Source: Schizophyllum amplum
Lineage: Eukaryota > Basidiomycota > Agaricomycetes > Agaricales > Schizophyllaceae
DNA length: 64,000 bases
Assembly (NCBI GenBank): GCA_007026445.1
Contig: VDMD01000008.1
Coordinates: 992,001 to 1,056,000 of the forward strand
Direction of reading: 5' to 3'
In this document: piece after piece, positions 33,024 to 45,147 of the stretch
Layout of the letters: each line of letters begins with the position of its first letter
Numbering within the stretch: the first letter of the stretch is position 1
Position numbers and translations under genes: made by a program
The notes under the pieces: model-generated
Told to the model about the DNA's origin: nothing
What the model saw: the letters and a program-made list of their open reading frames with translations, nothing else
Databases searched by the model: none

Positions 33024-34280
33024 TCACGGCGTGATCCTGTTTGTGCCATTCTGCACGAGGCCGAGCCCGCCATCGACGAGGAGGTCAGCGCCGTGCGTAA
33101 ACGCGGAAGCCTTGCTTGCAAAGTAGAGGGCGGCGCCTATCAGAGATGTGAGAAGAGACGCGACGGACCTCAAGATACCACCTACCGCTGATCTCATCTG
33201 CGTTGCCGGCGCGCCCCATGGGGAGGCGATGGAAGTTACTCGGGTTCGTCATGCCTTCCTCCTGAGTCGGGTCGTTCATGTCGCTGAAGAAACAGAGCGT
33301 CAGTACTCAATTAGGCCGCGTGCATTCGGGGCTTCACGCACGTTGGGAACGGCCCGGGAGACAGAGTGTTGACGCGCACGCCGTGCGTGTAAACCTTCGC
33401 GGCGAGAGTCTTGGTGACCAGGTTGAGCGCCGCTTTGGATGAGTTGTACGCTGGAAAGCCTCGTACGTCAGCAAGAGTGCGAAAGCCAGGATCTTCCATC
33501 GTGACTCACCCAAAAGAGACATGTACGGGTTCCAGCTGTTGGCATTAGTGGACGAGATCATGATGACCGAGCCCCGGCCTTCGCCCGGACGGGCCTTCGC
33601 GGCTGCGCCCAGCAGGTGAAGGAAGGCGATGGTTATGGCAAAAGGCGCCCAGATGTTCGTGCGGTAGATCTTATCCCAGTTTGTAGGGTCGCTGTTGGTG
33701 AAAACCTCCTGGATTCGCTCGATAGAGTCCAGGTGGCTGACAGAGGGATCACCCCCGCCAATGCCGGACTGGTAAAATTATGAGTCGATCCCTTCCACGA
33801 TGTGCTGAACAGGGGAGAGCCTACATTGTTAATCAGGACGTCGAGGACTGTCTCGCGGCTCTCAACGAATGCCACGAGCTTCTTAATGCTTTCGGGCGAT
33901 GAAACATCGGCGGCGCAGCTTTGGTCGGTTGAGTAACGAAAGTAGAGGCTCACAGGACCAAGACACCTACTAGGCAGCGGTACCGGGCCCGATGCTGTTG
34001 AGCTTCTCCGTGCTCTGCTTGAGGACGTTCTCCCGCCGTCCCGTGATGTAAACTATGCAACAACTAAGATGGACAACGTATGGAAGTTTTCACGAACGTA
34101 CCCTTCGCGCCACTCTTGATAAAACCTTCAGCCATATGGTAGCCGAGTCCGCTGCCACCGCCTAAGGAGATATTCGCGGTTAGCGCTGCTCGATTTTGCA
34201 TGCGCCAAATAGGAGCCAAACCCACCAGTGATAAGAACGACGCGGCCTTCGACGCTGAAGAGATCTGCGAGGTAAGACAT
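33024..34280 (-). CDS. Short-chain dehydrogenase/reductase
   Basis: Classical SDR of about 285 residues, an NAD(P)-dependent oxidoreductase with unknown substrate. Eight exons on the minus strand: 34280-34226, 34161-34102, 34052-33971, 33918-33825, 33768-33510, 33459-33342, 33283-33186 and 33136-33024; all phases agree. The cofactor motif is VVLITGGGSGLGYHMAEGF (TGxxxGxG) and the NNAG motif reads INNSGIG. The catalytic Ser lies in SVIMISSTNA and the catalytic Tyr/Lys in YNSSKAALNL. The end has NTLSPGPFPTDM, LPMGRAGNADEISGAALYFA and LLVDGGLGLVQ. An Arg pair just after the second strand (YITGRRENVL) favours NADP(H). The GG/SG loop and length match the fungal 3-oxoacyl-ACP reductase/rhamnolipid-type group. 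Confidence 0.88.
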
Positions 34281-35599
34281 GGTGGAGTGCGCGTTGGTTG
34301 AAATGGAAGTGAGTGTTGACGATGTGTACGTTGATGAGGTTCAAAAGAGCTGAACTCACCTTTATACTACGCTCGGAGGCATTTTGTTGACGGAAGACCG
34401 TGCTGACTGTCTGACCCGTGTAAGACATACACGGGATGGATAAGCAGGGTACTACGCTCTCTAAGGCAGCCTGGTGAATGGGTCGACGTTGCCGTCGTAT
34501 AGAGGTCATCGGATTTAGGGTTTAGCTTATCTCCGATGCCTTCGCCAGCTCTTCGCGATTCGAAGTTTGAAAACCCGGTGCCAGCTGGTGGTCGTATGTA
34601 GGTGCCTCTGTAGTAGAGCAGGGTTAACTTGCCATTTGGAAGAGATGCCTGGTTCTGACGATAGTATCGCAAAGCCAGATATCATACTGGAATTCCTTTG
34701 TGGCAGTACCGCGCCAGGTGTCCGGACGACATATCCTCCTAAGAAACGCCCATACATTTGGAGTTCCATTGCCTCGTAAGCGTCAACATAAAGGCAAATT
34801 GTCCCAGTGGAAGTATCAACCAGGGTCGAGATTGAGGGAGGTCGTGAGGAGGCAAAGTTGTGTTTGGCTGTGGCTTCCCCGCAATGACCACGTGTTACGC
34901 AGGTGCTGCCGTCACGTGCATCGTCGTTCAACGTTCAAGACCAAAAGAGGACAGGTCATCTGTAAATTACAGTTACATTGATCGTCTCAGACGCTCGTTA
35001 TTATGTGGTCCATCCTGCGGCCTGTCTCTCTAAACATCGTGATCCTCAACGTTCACCTGGTTTCACGCGCTCTACCAGGGCAGGAACCACCTAAGATGTC
35101 AGACAGCGGAACGAGCCACATGCAGAGAAAAAAGTCGCTCCGTAAGAGCTATTCCGCACGGGTCAAAATCGCTTCTGGATCGCTTTGTCGAATTTCATAC
35201 TTATGACAACGGCGTCGGATGCTCAGGAAGAGCGCACCGAGGTCATCCGGTGCATTGGAGCTAGCCGGTGTATTCGAGTTTGTGTTGGGTAGGGATGAAA
35301 GAAAGGAGATAAAACATACGAGGCAATAAAAACAAAGACGTACAGACGTACCAGGACAGCGACATATCGACTCTTAGATGAACGGGCTTATAATGCACAG
35401 GAGAACGCTAACAAACGCAAGTCAGAAATCGATGCAAGAGAGGAAGATGAAACACACCTCATCCCGAGTAAATCAAGGCTGGGGCCTGTATGAACATAGC
35501 GGCTACTCGACGACAGACTCTAGAGTTATTGACCCAGTCGCTCTCTCAAGCCACCGATATCATCTCCTTCGGCAGCGTATTAGCTACCTGTGAAGCTCA
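34281..35599. other. 1.3-kb intergenic region, no gene seen
   Basis: Upstream of the dehydrogenase and downstream of the GCFC gene. Only short frames without recognisable content. Confidence 0.35.
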
Positions 35600-38247
35600 T
35601 CAGTCCATCTTCCTCGACCCGCATGCTAAGAACACAACCTGTTCCACAAAGTCCGCCCCGCCAACTTCCCACCCACCCTCCGCCACATACAGAATGATAC
35701 CCTCCACCAACCTCTCCACCAGCGCACCTACACCATACCGCTCCTGCATATACCGCCGCCATCTCAACAAATTCTTCAGCAGCTTCATTTGCCTCGCGAT
35801 GTACCGCCTCCTTGCCGGAATCGCCTCCGGATCGAACGGCCGCGATCCTCCCTGCGCCTTGTACGGCGCCAGCAGCCCCTCTGCCTCCGCCACTGCGCGC
35901 GCGAACACCCCAAGGACGGCCTTCTGCAGAACCTGCAGCTTGGGGCTTCCGCGCTCGATGCTCGCCTCGACTTCCTCCACGAGGTCGATAACGCGGCGGA
36001 CGTGCTTTTCGGAGTAGACATCGAGGGCGCCGCCCTCGAGGACCTTGGCGAGGCGCGGGATGACGGCGGTGGTGATCATGGAGGAGACGAGATCACCGTC
36101 GGGGCCAAGGTCGCGTGCCTCGACATCGCCGGAGCCGGGTCGGGCGTACTCGTAAAGACCCTTGTACCATTTGAACGTGTCGAGGCTGAGGGGGTTCTGA
36201 GCAGTCGTCAGACACTTCGAAAGATAGTGACATAAGAAGGAGCAAATGCTAACCTCCACTGGATCCCAATCCGCGATCTCCAATCGTACCCAGAATTCCC
36301 AGGCGCTGACGACGCCCAGACCGCCCCATGCACCAACATAAGTATCTGCGTACTGCTCCCGCCAACTACCCCAACGGCCTCGACCGGGGTCGCGGAACTC
36401 CTCTGCACGAACGTCTGCAAGCACGTCCTTCCTGCTCTTCTTGAGCGACTGCAAGGCTTCGTCGTAAGCACTCGCGTCCTCTTCCGGGAGAGACGAGTCG
36501 GTCGAGTAGCCCTCCTCTTCGTTCTGGATGTTGGTGTTCCGTACGTGGCGCCGCTGTCGCCGGCCGAGACGGGTGGTCCGACGGGCCTGGCGGTCAGATT
36601 TGCTAGAGGGCTCCTCAGAGGAGGAAGGTGCCGGACCAAGGAAGGTGACCAGGTCGTCGGTATCCTCTTCTTGTCTGCGTTTGGCCACGATGCCGGAGCG
36701 CTCCTTGAACAGGGCGAGCTGGTCTTCCTCGACGCGCTCCAGTGCAGGGTACTAAAAGAATATTGAGTGAGCTTCGAGATAAAAGATGTGAGAAATTTTC
36801 GACCAACCTTCTCGTCAAGGAAGCCCGCGACGCTTTCCACCCATTCCCTGAACTCGTCAAACCACGCGCGTTTCGCCTCTGCCCGCTCCACCATATCACG
36901 CATTTCCTTTTCCCGTTCCTCAATCTCGTCGCGTTCTTTGGCAACAGCGTTCAGAGAGGAAGTAGTCGTGGCATGCGATGCAGTCAGCTGCGCTAGCTGC
37001 TGAGTCAATCTGGCCAGCGCCGGCGCCAGGGCTGGTATGGGCACAGAAGGCGGTACTGCGGAGTGGTAAGCTACCGTTGTCACCCCGTGAGATGAGTTGT
37101 CCTTACTTGGTGCGGGCTTGTACACCTGCTTCGCAGGTTTTCCTGGGGCCTCATTTGGCAGCTGTCCACCTCTCCGAATTTGTTCTTGCTCCCATTCCAT
37201 GGTCTCCTCGTCTTCCTCCTCCCTACATAATTATAAGCAAGCGTCTTCGACAGGGTTGGGCACGTACGCGTCGGCTATGAGGTCCTGCATGTCTTCTCGT
37301 CGCTTGCTGGCCTCTACTTTGCGCGACTTTTTTCCCAACGCAATGCGCTCTTTGGCACTAGTGAATTCCGCAAATTCTAGAATGCACACATGAGATAAAA
37401 CACGCAGATGTCGAGAAGACCCACCATCGTCGCCTTCGCCAAGGTCGTCGTCTTCCCGCATTAGTCTGCTGGTTGGATGGGGACCTTGGTACTCGGAATC
37501 CTGGTGCACAAGGGACAATGATATGTAGTCTTCACTTGTGGAAGTTCCGGTCTTGCGTGATCGCTCTCGTCTCTCTTTGGCCGCTTTCACGGACGTCTCA
37601 GTTGGAATGCGCGGCGCGTGCTCTGCTAAAGTCAGCGAGCATGTCAATTGGCCATCTCTCGGCACGCACCTGCAATGTCGTCCAGAGCATCCACATCAAT
37701 GACGGACACGATGTCGTTCGGCGCATCGACGTCCATGGCCATGTCTGCGTCGTATGCATCGGCAGAGAAGGATGGACGGGACGTCGGGGTGTTTGCCTTT
37801 AGCTCATTGAGGTAGTTCTGATCGTATCGTGGTCCCGTTGACTGGGCAGTTATCGAGGCTTGGTCCAAGTTGGAGGGAAGAGCGGCTCTGTAAGTAAATG
37901 AGTACGCGTTTGACGCCTTTATGCATTGATACGCACTTGTTCTTCAACTTCTGACTGAGGTTCGACTTTCTGATCTTGAACTCGGTCCCTTCGCTTTCCT
38001 GTGAGCCTCATAAACATTGATTCTTCATGCCATTCGAGATGCATACCTGTTCCTCGGCCCCAAAACTGAGAGGAGTCTTGACCTTGGCCTTCTTCGCTTG
38101 TTTCTTCAGCTTCGTCGCGATGGCGCTCGGCGACTCGTCCCCCATTGTCGCATCATCCTCTGGTGTCTTTACAGAGTCCTCCGGCGCGGCCTCGCTCAAC
38201 CTTGTCCTTAGAGCTGGCTTCGTTCCTTTCTTCTTGAAGAGCGACAT
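35600..38247 (-). CDS. GCFC-domain spliceosome factor (PAXBP1/ILP1-like)
   Basis: Nuclear protein of about 750 residues related to human PAXBP1 and plant ILP1, which act with NTR/Prp43 in spliceosome disassembly. Nine exons on the minus strand: 38247-38047, 37998-37937, 37887-37670, 37622-37425, 37376-37268, 37222-37107, 37055-36808, 36751-36254 and 36196-35600. Landmarks: MSLFKKKGTKPALRTRL and LSFGAEEQ at the N-terminus, then Lys/Glu-rich disorder, EEEDEETMEWEQEQIRRGGQ, a coiled coil (AKERDEIEEREKEMRDMVER), YPALERVEEDQLALFKERSG, and the GCFC domain starting at YADTYVGAWGGLGVVSAWEF through FKWYKGLYEYARPG and LVERLVEGIILYVAEGG. The frame is intact. The intron inside the KPAP segment (37106-37056) is supported by a GTAAGG donor but the unspliced frame is also open. 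Confidence 0.85.
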
Positions 38248-38333
38248 GAGGGTGGGCGTCAAGAGGGTCTCGTCCACGTGATGAGCCTCGGGCCGAACCC
38301 GATCACCGTCGTGCGCACTTGTCCCAAACGCTC
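38248..38333. promoter_or_regulatory. 86-bp divergent promoter
   Basis: Only 86 bp lie between the start codons of the GCFC splicing factor (minus) and the Rad60-like gene (plus), so the two promoters and 5' UTRs must share this DNA. Confidence 0.6.
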
Positions 38334-40188
38334 ATGCCGCCTCGTCCGCGCCCCAAACCCCGTCCGACGCCAGCGGCGTCGGCGTCAACGTCGTCAAGCG
38401 CGACGGCAGCACCGATAGATGAGGATGCATACTTTATTAAGCAGCGCTCTGACAAGATGTGGACGCAAATGAACAAGCTCAGCGAGAAAGGTGTGGCGCG
38501 CACATACGACACGGTGAACAAACGTTGACGAGATCTAGAGGAAAAGGAGAACCAGTCGCGCGATAGTAGTGATGAGAGTGATGGGGAGACTCGCCACGCA
38601 AGAGGAAGAAGCGAGCGAAGGCACCGGACGGCGAATATACCCGCCCTAAATGGGAGCGCGACAAGGCGGCGTTGAGGTGCGTGTACTGTGTTATGTCCGA
38701 ACATGCATATTGATTTCCTTACAGAATACTTCCGAAGGCCTTGACAGTGATGATGACAGCGGGGACTCTGGTATCGAGATCGTCGGCGAAAGCGGCCCTA
38801 GTACACAAGGCAAGCGCAAGCGACCCGGGTCACGACCACGCAGCCGATCGAAGTCCATAACACCACCCCTGCTCTCTCGCGTGAACAACTGGAGAATGCG
38901 CGCGCGATCATCAGGTGCGCGCTCTGCAGCGTCTCGCAGACCACCTTTACTCACAGTGTACCTTATAGGAACGCCTTCGCGAATCGACACCATTCACAAG
39001 CACAGGAGGACGACGACGACGTCGGAAACCTCACCAACGAAACCATCGTCCTCCCCCCTGAGCTGCAGAAGGCTGCCGCGAAGGCCGCTCGTGCTCGCGC
39101 GTCCTCGGCGACGCCATTTGACGCGGCGGACACGGTAAAGATATCCGTGACATGGACACCGCATCCTAAGGACCCCAGCGGCAAACACGAGACATTCGAC
39201 TTCGAGGTCGAGCGGGTGCGTTTCCTGTGTTGCATACATGCGTTGTTGTGCTGCATATATGCATGTTAGCTAACCTGAAATCTCCCTCTCTTTAGCATAA
39301 ACCCCTTCGCGATGTCTTTGAGAGCGTCGCGGACGAGATGGACATTCTATCCAGCAAGCTGTACATGACCCACCGCGGGGTGCGAATATTCGGCTCCGTG
39401 ACCGCAAACTATCTGAAGGTGGGGACAACTGCGTCGCTAGGTAGGCCTTCGACTTTTATGCCACCTTACGCCCTCCTGACGCATCCCTCCCTAGTCGCCT
39501 GCGACAAGGCGACCTACGAGTATATGCGCGAGCAGGAAGAAATCCAGCGCCGCAGCTCCGTTCACCCTCCTTCCGATCATGAGCAGGAGGACGAGGATGA
39601 CGACGAAGACATCGTGATCATCCCCGACGACGACGACGATAACGGCGCGTATACCTCTGCGCACACAAGCCCCCGTAGGCACCCAAGCACTTCTAGGCCG
39701 ACAAGTACCTCTAGGCCCGCCACTAGCCCTACAAACACCCCTAGGCCTCCTTCCACAACCCCCGCAGCGCATGGCCCATCGGCCCCCTCGGACGACGAAG
39801 ACGACACCAAGTTCAAGATCATCCTCCGCTGCGCTAGCCTGCCCGGCAAGGACGTCACGCTCACGGTGCGCCCTACAACCACGTGTGGGGCGATTGTGAG
39901 GGCGTTTGTGAAAAAGGTCGGGCTGGCGGAGCAGTTTCCGAATGCTGGTGGGTTGTTTAGGGTGAAGCATATAAAGGGGCGCAGGCTAACTCGCACCCAG
40001 GTACTGCACAAGCGCCCCCACCGCCCCCGCCTGCGCCGAAAGGGAGGGGTAGGAAGGCCGCAGCGCAGCCCGTGCCAACGGTGAAGGACCCGCAGTTGAT
40101 GATTGAAGGCGACAAGATGGGCCATGGGGTGAAGTTGGAGGATACGGAGTTGGAGGATGGGGATGTGGTGGACGTGGTGGGATTATGA
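38334..40188 (+). CDS. Rad60/Esc2/NIP45-type SUMO-like-domain protein (frameshifted)
   Basis: Likely SUMO-mimetic genome-stability factor of the Rad60 group. Exons: 38334-38490, 38539-38676, 38749-38914, 38969-39215, 39296-39440 and 39495-40188. The N-terminal half is disordered and basic/acidic with SUMO-interacting-motif candidates, GIEIVGES and DIVIIPDDDDD. A first ubiquitin-like domain is suggested by VKISVTWTPHPKDPSGKHET and SKLYMTHRGVRIFGSV, and the C-terminal Rad60-SLD domain by FKIILRCASLPGKDVTLTVR and DPQLMIEGDKMGHGVKLED to DVVDVVGL. Three one-base losses are needed in the model: in GGGG at 38583-38586, in CCCC at 38866-38869 and near 40011. After correction the protein is about 460 residues. 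Its convergent neighbour is the glutaredoxin gene. Confidence 0.78.
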
Positions 40189-40505
40189 TGTTGTGGTGGG
40201 GGATGTGATGCTGGGTCGCGCGTGGTCGGCGACAGGTGGCCCTGTGGGTGCTTCGGTCTGTTCGCTGTTATCTCGCTTGCATGCGTGCGCGGCTCATGCT
40301 GCCGCTCTCTCTTCCTTTCTTTACCTGTACTTCTCTCGCTTAATCGACTATCTAAGTATGCGAGACCGTGTCTTGTGTAACTTTCGAGTCCAACTGATGT
40401 TCGTCACCTCGCAGTCGGGCGACTACACAGGATGCTATGCTACAGTGATTCTATCAACCGTCGCGTCGGAATCTACTAGCCTCCCGCGCTCGGCACTGTT
40501 GCAAT
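40189..40505. other. Convergent intergenic region
   Basis: Shared 3' flank of the Rad60-like and glutaredoxin genes; no gene seen. Confidence 0.35.
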
Positions 40506-41178
40506 TCACGACTGCAACAGCTGCTTCAGCTTGCCGGACTGGTGCGCCTCTGTGGTGTCGTCGCATCCTGCGCATGCGCGTCAATGAAATCGCAGTTGTC
40601 GAAGAAACATGCAAGGCTTACCGCCGACGTGTTGCTGCTCTGGATTAGGATGCGTCAATGTCAAGAACCATTGGGTTAAGAGATGGGAGGTCCTACTCAC
40701 TGACGAACACGTTCGGAACAGTCCACTGGCCAGTCTTCTCTTCTAGGGCTTTCTGAATCTCATGACCTTCTTCGATGGTATTTATCCTGTGGGAGAGCGA
40801 TTTCAACCTGGTGTCAGCCAAAGACTGGAAGGAGGTAGTCATCCCATTTCCATTGAGGAAAGGTGAAGGCAGCTGAGGGGCCCGCGTGTACTCAGGCTGT
40901 CGCTAAAACACGACGTGTAAGGTGAAACTCACTCGACGATCTTCGTGTCCACGTCTGAGTAATTCTTTGAGAGTAGGCCTTTCAAGCTATAGCAGTACGG
41001 GCAGGAGGTCTTAGAGAAGGCGACAATGGTGTGCTGCTCGACGAGGGACTGTGTTATGTGGTCAGCGCTCTGGCAAAGGCGTCGAAGAGGGAGGGTGTGT
41101 TTCTCTCTTACGACCTGGCAATGCAGAAGGCGGCCGAAGAGCAAGAACACTCACGTTCACAAACTCGATAGGAGTCAT
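40506..41178 (-). CDS. Dithiol glutaredoxin
   Basis: Small glutathione-dependent thiol oxidoreductase of about 100 residues. Exons on the minus strand: 41178-41155, 41048-40933, 40786-40701, 40639-40622 and 40567-40506. The assembled N-terminus is MTPIEFVNSLVEQHTIVAFS, then KTSCPYCYSLKGLLSKNY with the CPYC dithiol active site. The glutathione site is built by TGQWTVPNVFV (cis-Pro) and HVGGCDDTTEAHQSGKL. No signal or transit peptide is visible, so it is probably cytosolic. Exon 1 is 24 nt and exon 4 only 18 nt; exon 4 supplies part of the GG loop. The intron between exons 2 and 3 is 146 bp, longer than its neighbours. The frame is intact. Confidence 0.9.
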
Positions 41179-41850
41179 ATCGTCAGGTATTCCTTTGGCA
41201 CGGGAAGCGCTGGGACCCATGTCGGCGGTTCTCTAAAGGCGATTTCACGAGAGTTGTGAGCTTGTTGCAGAGAAGATCGGTTGGCAGTGATGGTGGCACT
41301 GAGCAGGAGGTTCTTGAGAGAGGAAGCAAAATGTTGGCCTTCAGTAAGCACGGAGGTGTGACGGTTGCAAATGATGTCAACGTCATGTGATCGCGAGAGA
41401 CCAGATGTTCGTTCCTTTTGAGTCTGCCAGGCTGCCGTTACGTCTTCCAAGTACGTTGAGTCTGATGGTATACAGAACTATATACGGAATAATATACAAA
41501 ATACCAGACACAGAAACGTAGTATAAAGAGAGGCGTCGCTAGCGTTTCCAAAAAGAAAAGATAACATGAAGGAGCGTGCGGACGTATGTAGCGCGGATAG
41601 GGTGCGGACAGGACACCGGGTCCAAGAGCGGGCTAACGAGACAGTACACTCTAGACAAGATACGCACAAGGGCGAAATATATGCACAAATGCAGACGAAT
41701 GCGCCCCCAGCGCTACATGACGAGACAGATTGAACCAACAACATAAACTGTCCTATGTCAGCCCTGGGCAAACATGAAAATGAAATCAAACAGGCTGACA
41801 CTACATTCTCTTCGCCGTCGCACTGACAGTTCTTGTAGCGTAAAGGCATG
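41179..41850. other. Intergenic region, no gene seen
   Basis: Glutaredoxin promoter and 3' flank of the polytopic membrane protein gene. Confidence 0.35.
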
Positions 41851-43538
41851 TCATCTCAGCTCGATGACGAGCGCGTACACCACCCAAGCCAGCCCGCCTA
41901 GGCCCGCGGGCACCAGAACCCCGCACACGAGCACATCCCACACCAGCCGGCGCTTCAGCAGTTTCAACTGCAGTGCATGTTCCTTCCGCTGAAGCAGCGC
42001 CGACTCGTCAGGCGTCAGCGGCGAGTGCGCGCCACCTGGTGACTGCACCAGACCTGGCGTTTGCGGGGCGACAATAGCGATGGGGCGCTTCACGAAATGC
42101 GTGGTGATGTGCAGGATGGCGGGAAGCAGGTACGTCGGTAGCGCGACCATCACCAGTAGCACATTGTTAAGCGCCCAGCGGAACGGGACAAGCGCTACGG
42201 CGGCGATGGCGAGGAGGGCCAGGGCGCGCGAGAGGACAGATGCGGGTGGGAGGGCGCGCCGCAGTCGTGCCGGCGTCGGGAACGTCAGCGTCGGCATTGA
42301 CGTCAACACGAGCGGTATGCCGAGGAAGAGGGAGAGCGCGCCCGTTAGCGCGATAAAGGAGTCCGGGGAGAACGTCATCCGCGCGGCCTGGCGCTCAACG
42401 CCGGATACGAGGGTCGCGATCGGTAGGGTGAGGCCGAGGGAGAAAAACATCGCGAGTGCGGAGAGCACTTTGAAGGAGTTCCATTGGAAGTGCAAGCGCG
42501 GCTTCTTCGTCGTGACACCTATGTCAGAGGTGGTGGAGGTAGAGGTGGGAAGGCGGATGTGCTCCTGGTGACGCGGTTTCACTTTGAGGGAGGCGTAGAA
42601 GGAGAGGAGCTGGCCAGGCGTGGTGGCGTATGCGAGTAGAGGGATGGATAGCGCGTTGTAAAGGGCGCCGGTGTCTTGGGGTACCACGGGGACGTCCGAG
42701 TGGGTGAAGGCATAGCACTGAAGGGAGAACCAGGTGATGTAGCTGATGATGGATACGACGGAAGTCGTCTTAACGGTCTTGCTGGCGAGATCCGTGGGGT
42801 ACAAGACAAGGGGAGCAGCGGCGCCCGTCAACAGAGCGGTCAAGATGACGGGATGGATGGTGACTGCAGCGAGAAGGCATAGGGCCGATTCTGGGAACTG
42901 TGAGCTATTGTCTCATACAGTGTTGCAAACAACTCACCTCGCACGTAGACACCGGCGATGAGGACGCCGACGATCCATCGAAAGACCCTGAGTACTGCTT
43001 CCATCCTCCTGTACCGCCTCCGCGCCAGTGGAGTGCCCCGCGTGCTGGTGAAGGCGTGGATAACAAGTCGCCCAATGTCGCCCTTTGCCCCCTTCCAGTA
43101 GTACCGCGTCAACATGTACCAAACATGTCTCGCGATCATGGATAGCGCAGCGCAGACGACCACGGACGTGATCCGCCTGCTGAGCGATGTATCTGCCGTC
43201 GACGGCAAGAGCAGCGCGCCAAGCTTGAGGCTTGGGGAGAGCAGGTAGAGGAACGTCATGAAGGGCGAGACAGCTGGTTGTCCTGGGGGAATCCCCTCAT
43301 CGTCCTCCTCCTCCTCTTCCCCCTCCGAATCATATGTGAAGTCGAAACCTGTGTCCCGTTCCTCTTCCTCGTCGTGTACAAGGATCAACGCCGCCGTCGA
43401 GTCCGATTGGTCGAAGCCTGGCGACGAGGGCGGACTTGAATTGCCCGAGTTCGAGCCGGACATGTTCAGGCGCGGAACGTCGGGGCGCTCCCTCCGCACG
43501 GGCGCCTCTTCCTCATCGCGCGGTCTCGGCGATTCCAT
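41851..43538 (-). CDS. Polytopic membrane protein, unknown function
   Basis: Protein of about 546 residues that I do not recognise. Exons on the minus strand: 43538-42945 and 42897-41851. The N-terminal 85 residues are acidic and disordered (EEEERDTGFDFTYDSEGEEE). Hydrophobic segments follow: FMTFLYLLSPSLKLGALLL, RITSVVVCAALSMIARHVWY, LRVFRWIVGVLIAGVY, then after the intron SALCLLAAVTIHPVILTALL, SVVSIISYITWFSLQCYAF, ALSIPLLAYATTPGQLLSFY, FKVLSALAMFFSLGLTLPIA, FIALTGALSLFLGIPLVLTS, LSRALALLAIAAVALVPFRW, VLLVMVALPTYLLPAILHI and DVLVCGVLVPAGLGGLAWVV. About ten to eleven helices suggest a transporter-like fold, perhaps distantly amino-acid-permease-like, but no family motif is clear. The frame is intact. 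Confidence 0.7.
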
Positions 43539-43977
43539 TGTTTGGTGAATTTAGAAAACGTGCGAGCAGGCTACCAGAGCGAGGTTCCATCCACTTTTGA
43601 GGGAGTACGGCGGCTGAGACAGAGATCAAACAGAGACAAGGAGTTGCGCAGGCTGCGCCGCGTCTGGACCGTTCCGCCCCCGCCCCCGATCACGTGTCAA
43701 AGCAACCGTTGACGCGGACGGGCTGCGAAAGGACTTGAGATGCTCATCCACGCCCATCGTTATGATAGGTCTCAGAAAGGGATCGTCACTGCTGCTCTTC
43801 CTGAGTATCAAGGTCATGCGGCGGCACACATGGTGTTGGCGCCCATACGACACCTCCAGTACGTCTCAATAGAACTCGTGTTAGATAAATCGGTGTGCGC
43901 TGGGCCCCCATAAAAATCGATTGCGCCCGAATGTATAACACTGCACCCAGAATCTCCATCTTACGGTGAAGACCAGG
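43539..43977. other. Intergenic region, no gene seen
   Basis: Promoter of the membrane-protein gene and 3' flank of the capping-enzyme gene. Confidence 0.35.
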
Positions 43978-45147
43978 TCAAGGGTCACCCGCGTTCTTCA
44001 CCAATATCCGCGCGTTGTTGACGAACGCACGTATGAGCTCGTCGAATCCGCCTCTCTCCATCTCACTGACATTTGGGTCGCCCCGTTTTGCGGCAAGACT
44101 CATGATGAGTTCTGGTCGGAGTATTTCGAGTTCTAGCTCGTGCAAGAGGTTCGACTGTTGCAACACGTCAGCCTCGAGCTAGATCGCAAGGCGTAGGCCG
44201 AACTCACAGTGCCTGCTTCGTTAGCTGTGACCTGCGTCAGGTCGATTGAGAATTCCTCGTGCTTGTAGCTGAGACGGTCTTTTCGTCGTGTGTGCATAGC
44301 CTGGCCGACTGGGTGCTGGACTGCGCAGCAGCGGATCAGTTACGGCGCACATACAAAAATATGTGTACAAAGGACGCACCAGGACATTCAAGGCTGACTG
44401 TTACGCGCCAGTCCGCCTGCCGCTTCGGACTGTATATCTCAAGATTTGCGAGCTTGATTTTGCGTACGGATTCTACCTCATTGGTCTTCTCATCCCGTGT
44501 TACACGAACGCGACCATCCCTTGAGAAGGAGGGAGAAGTCGTATCAGCGAAGTATAAGGGCAGCTGGAAGTGTATGTTATACCTGTCTGTGCCGTAGAAA
44601 GAGTCGATCAGGTAGTGATGCGCATACCCGACGGGCGATGACGGGTGGCCGGGCTGCGTCGATGTAACATGCAATTTGTTGAGTTGCTGATTGTAGTGCT
44701 GATGTTGTCGCTGGGGGGAGAATGGGTCAGACGCAGGGGAGGGAAGGAGCAGCAGGCGCACAATAGTCATGTTCGATTCAAAGCGCACGTCAAATCCTGG
44801 TGTCAGGACTGAAGCCATGTAAGTATACGTGTGTTCTTCGAATCGAATAAAGCATCCCTACGCACTCGTCTCGACCAGTATAGGCAATTGTAGTCGCATG
44901 TTCGTTGACTTGTCCTTCAAGGTGCCAACCTTTGCCTCGACTTCGATCCTGCTTTCATTGACACCTGCAACAGTCTTCAGCTTTGCATAGACAGCAAGAT
45001 AGTAGCTAGCACTTACGCACCGAGCTCTTCATTGCTTGGACGCGTCATTATCGTGTGGTGTATGAAATCTGCAACCTCCAGGATGAACTCGTCCAGAGGT
45101 TCGACGCCGAGAATTGACAGAGACAGCGGGGGTAATGAGCCTGACAT
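43978..45147 (-). CDS. CET1: mRNA 5'-triphosphatase (Cet1 family)
   Basis: First enzyme of mRNA capping, removing the gamma-phosphate of nascent RNA; fungal metal-dependent tunnel family. Six exons on the minus strand: 45147-45021, 44965-44866, 44808-44583, 44519-44380, 44320-44208 and 44154-43978. Metal-binding and tunnel motifs are visible: RIEVEAKVGTLKD (first Glu motif), DVRFESNMT, the YSPKRQADWRVTVSLE block (second Glu motif), RDGRVRVTRDEKTNE and the C-terminal LLHELELEILRPELI. The assembled product is about 294 residues, shorter than yeast Cet1 because it lacks the long N-terminal extension; it starts with MSGSLPPLSLSILGVEPLDE. The frame is intact. Confidence 0.85.
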
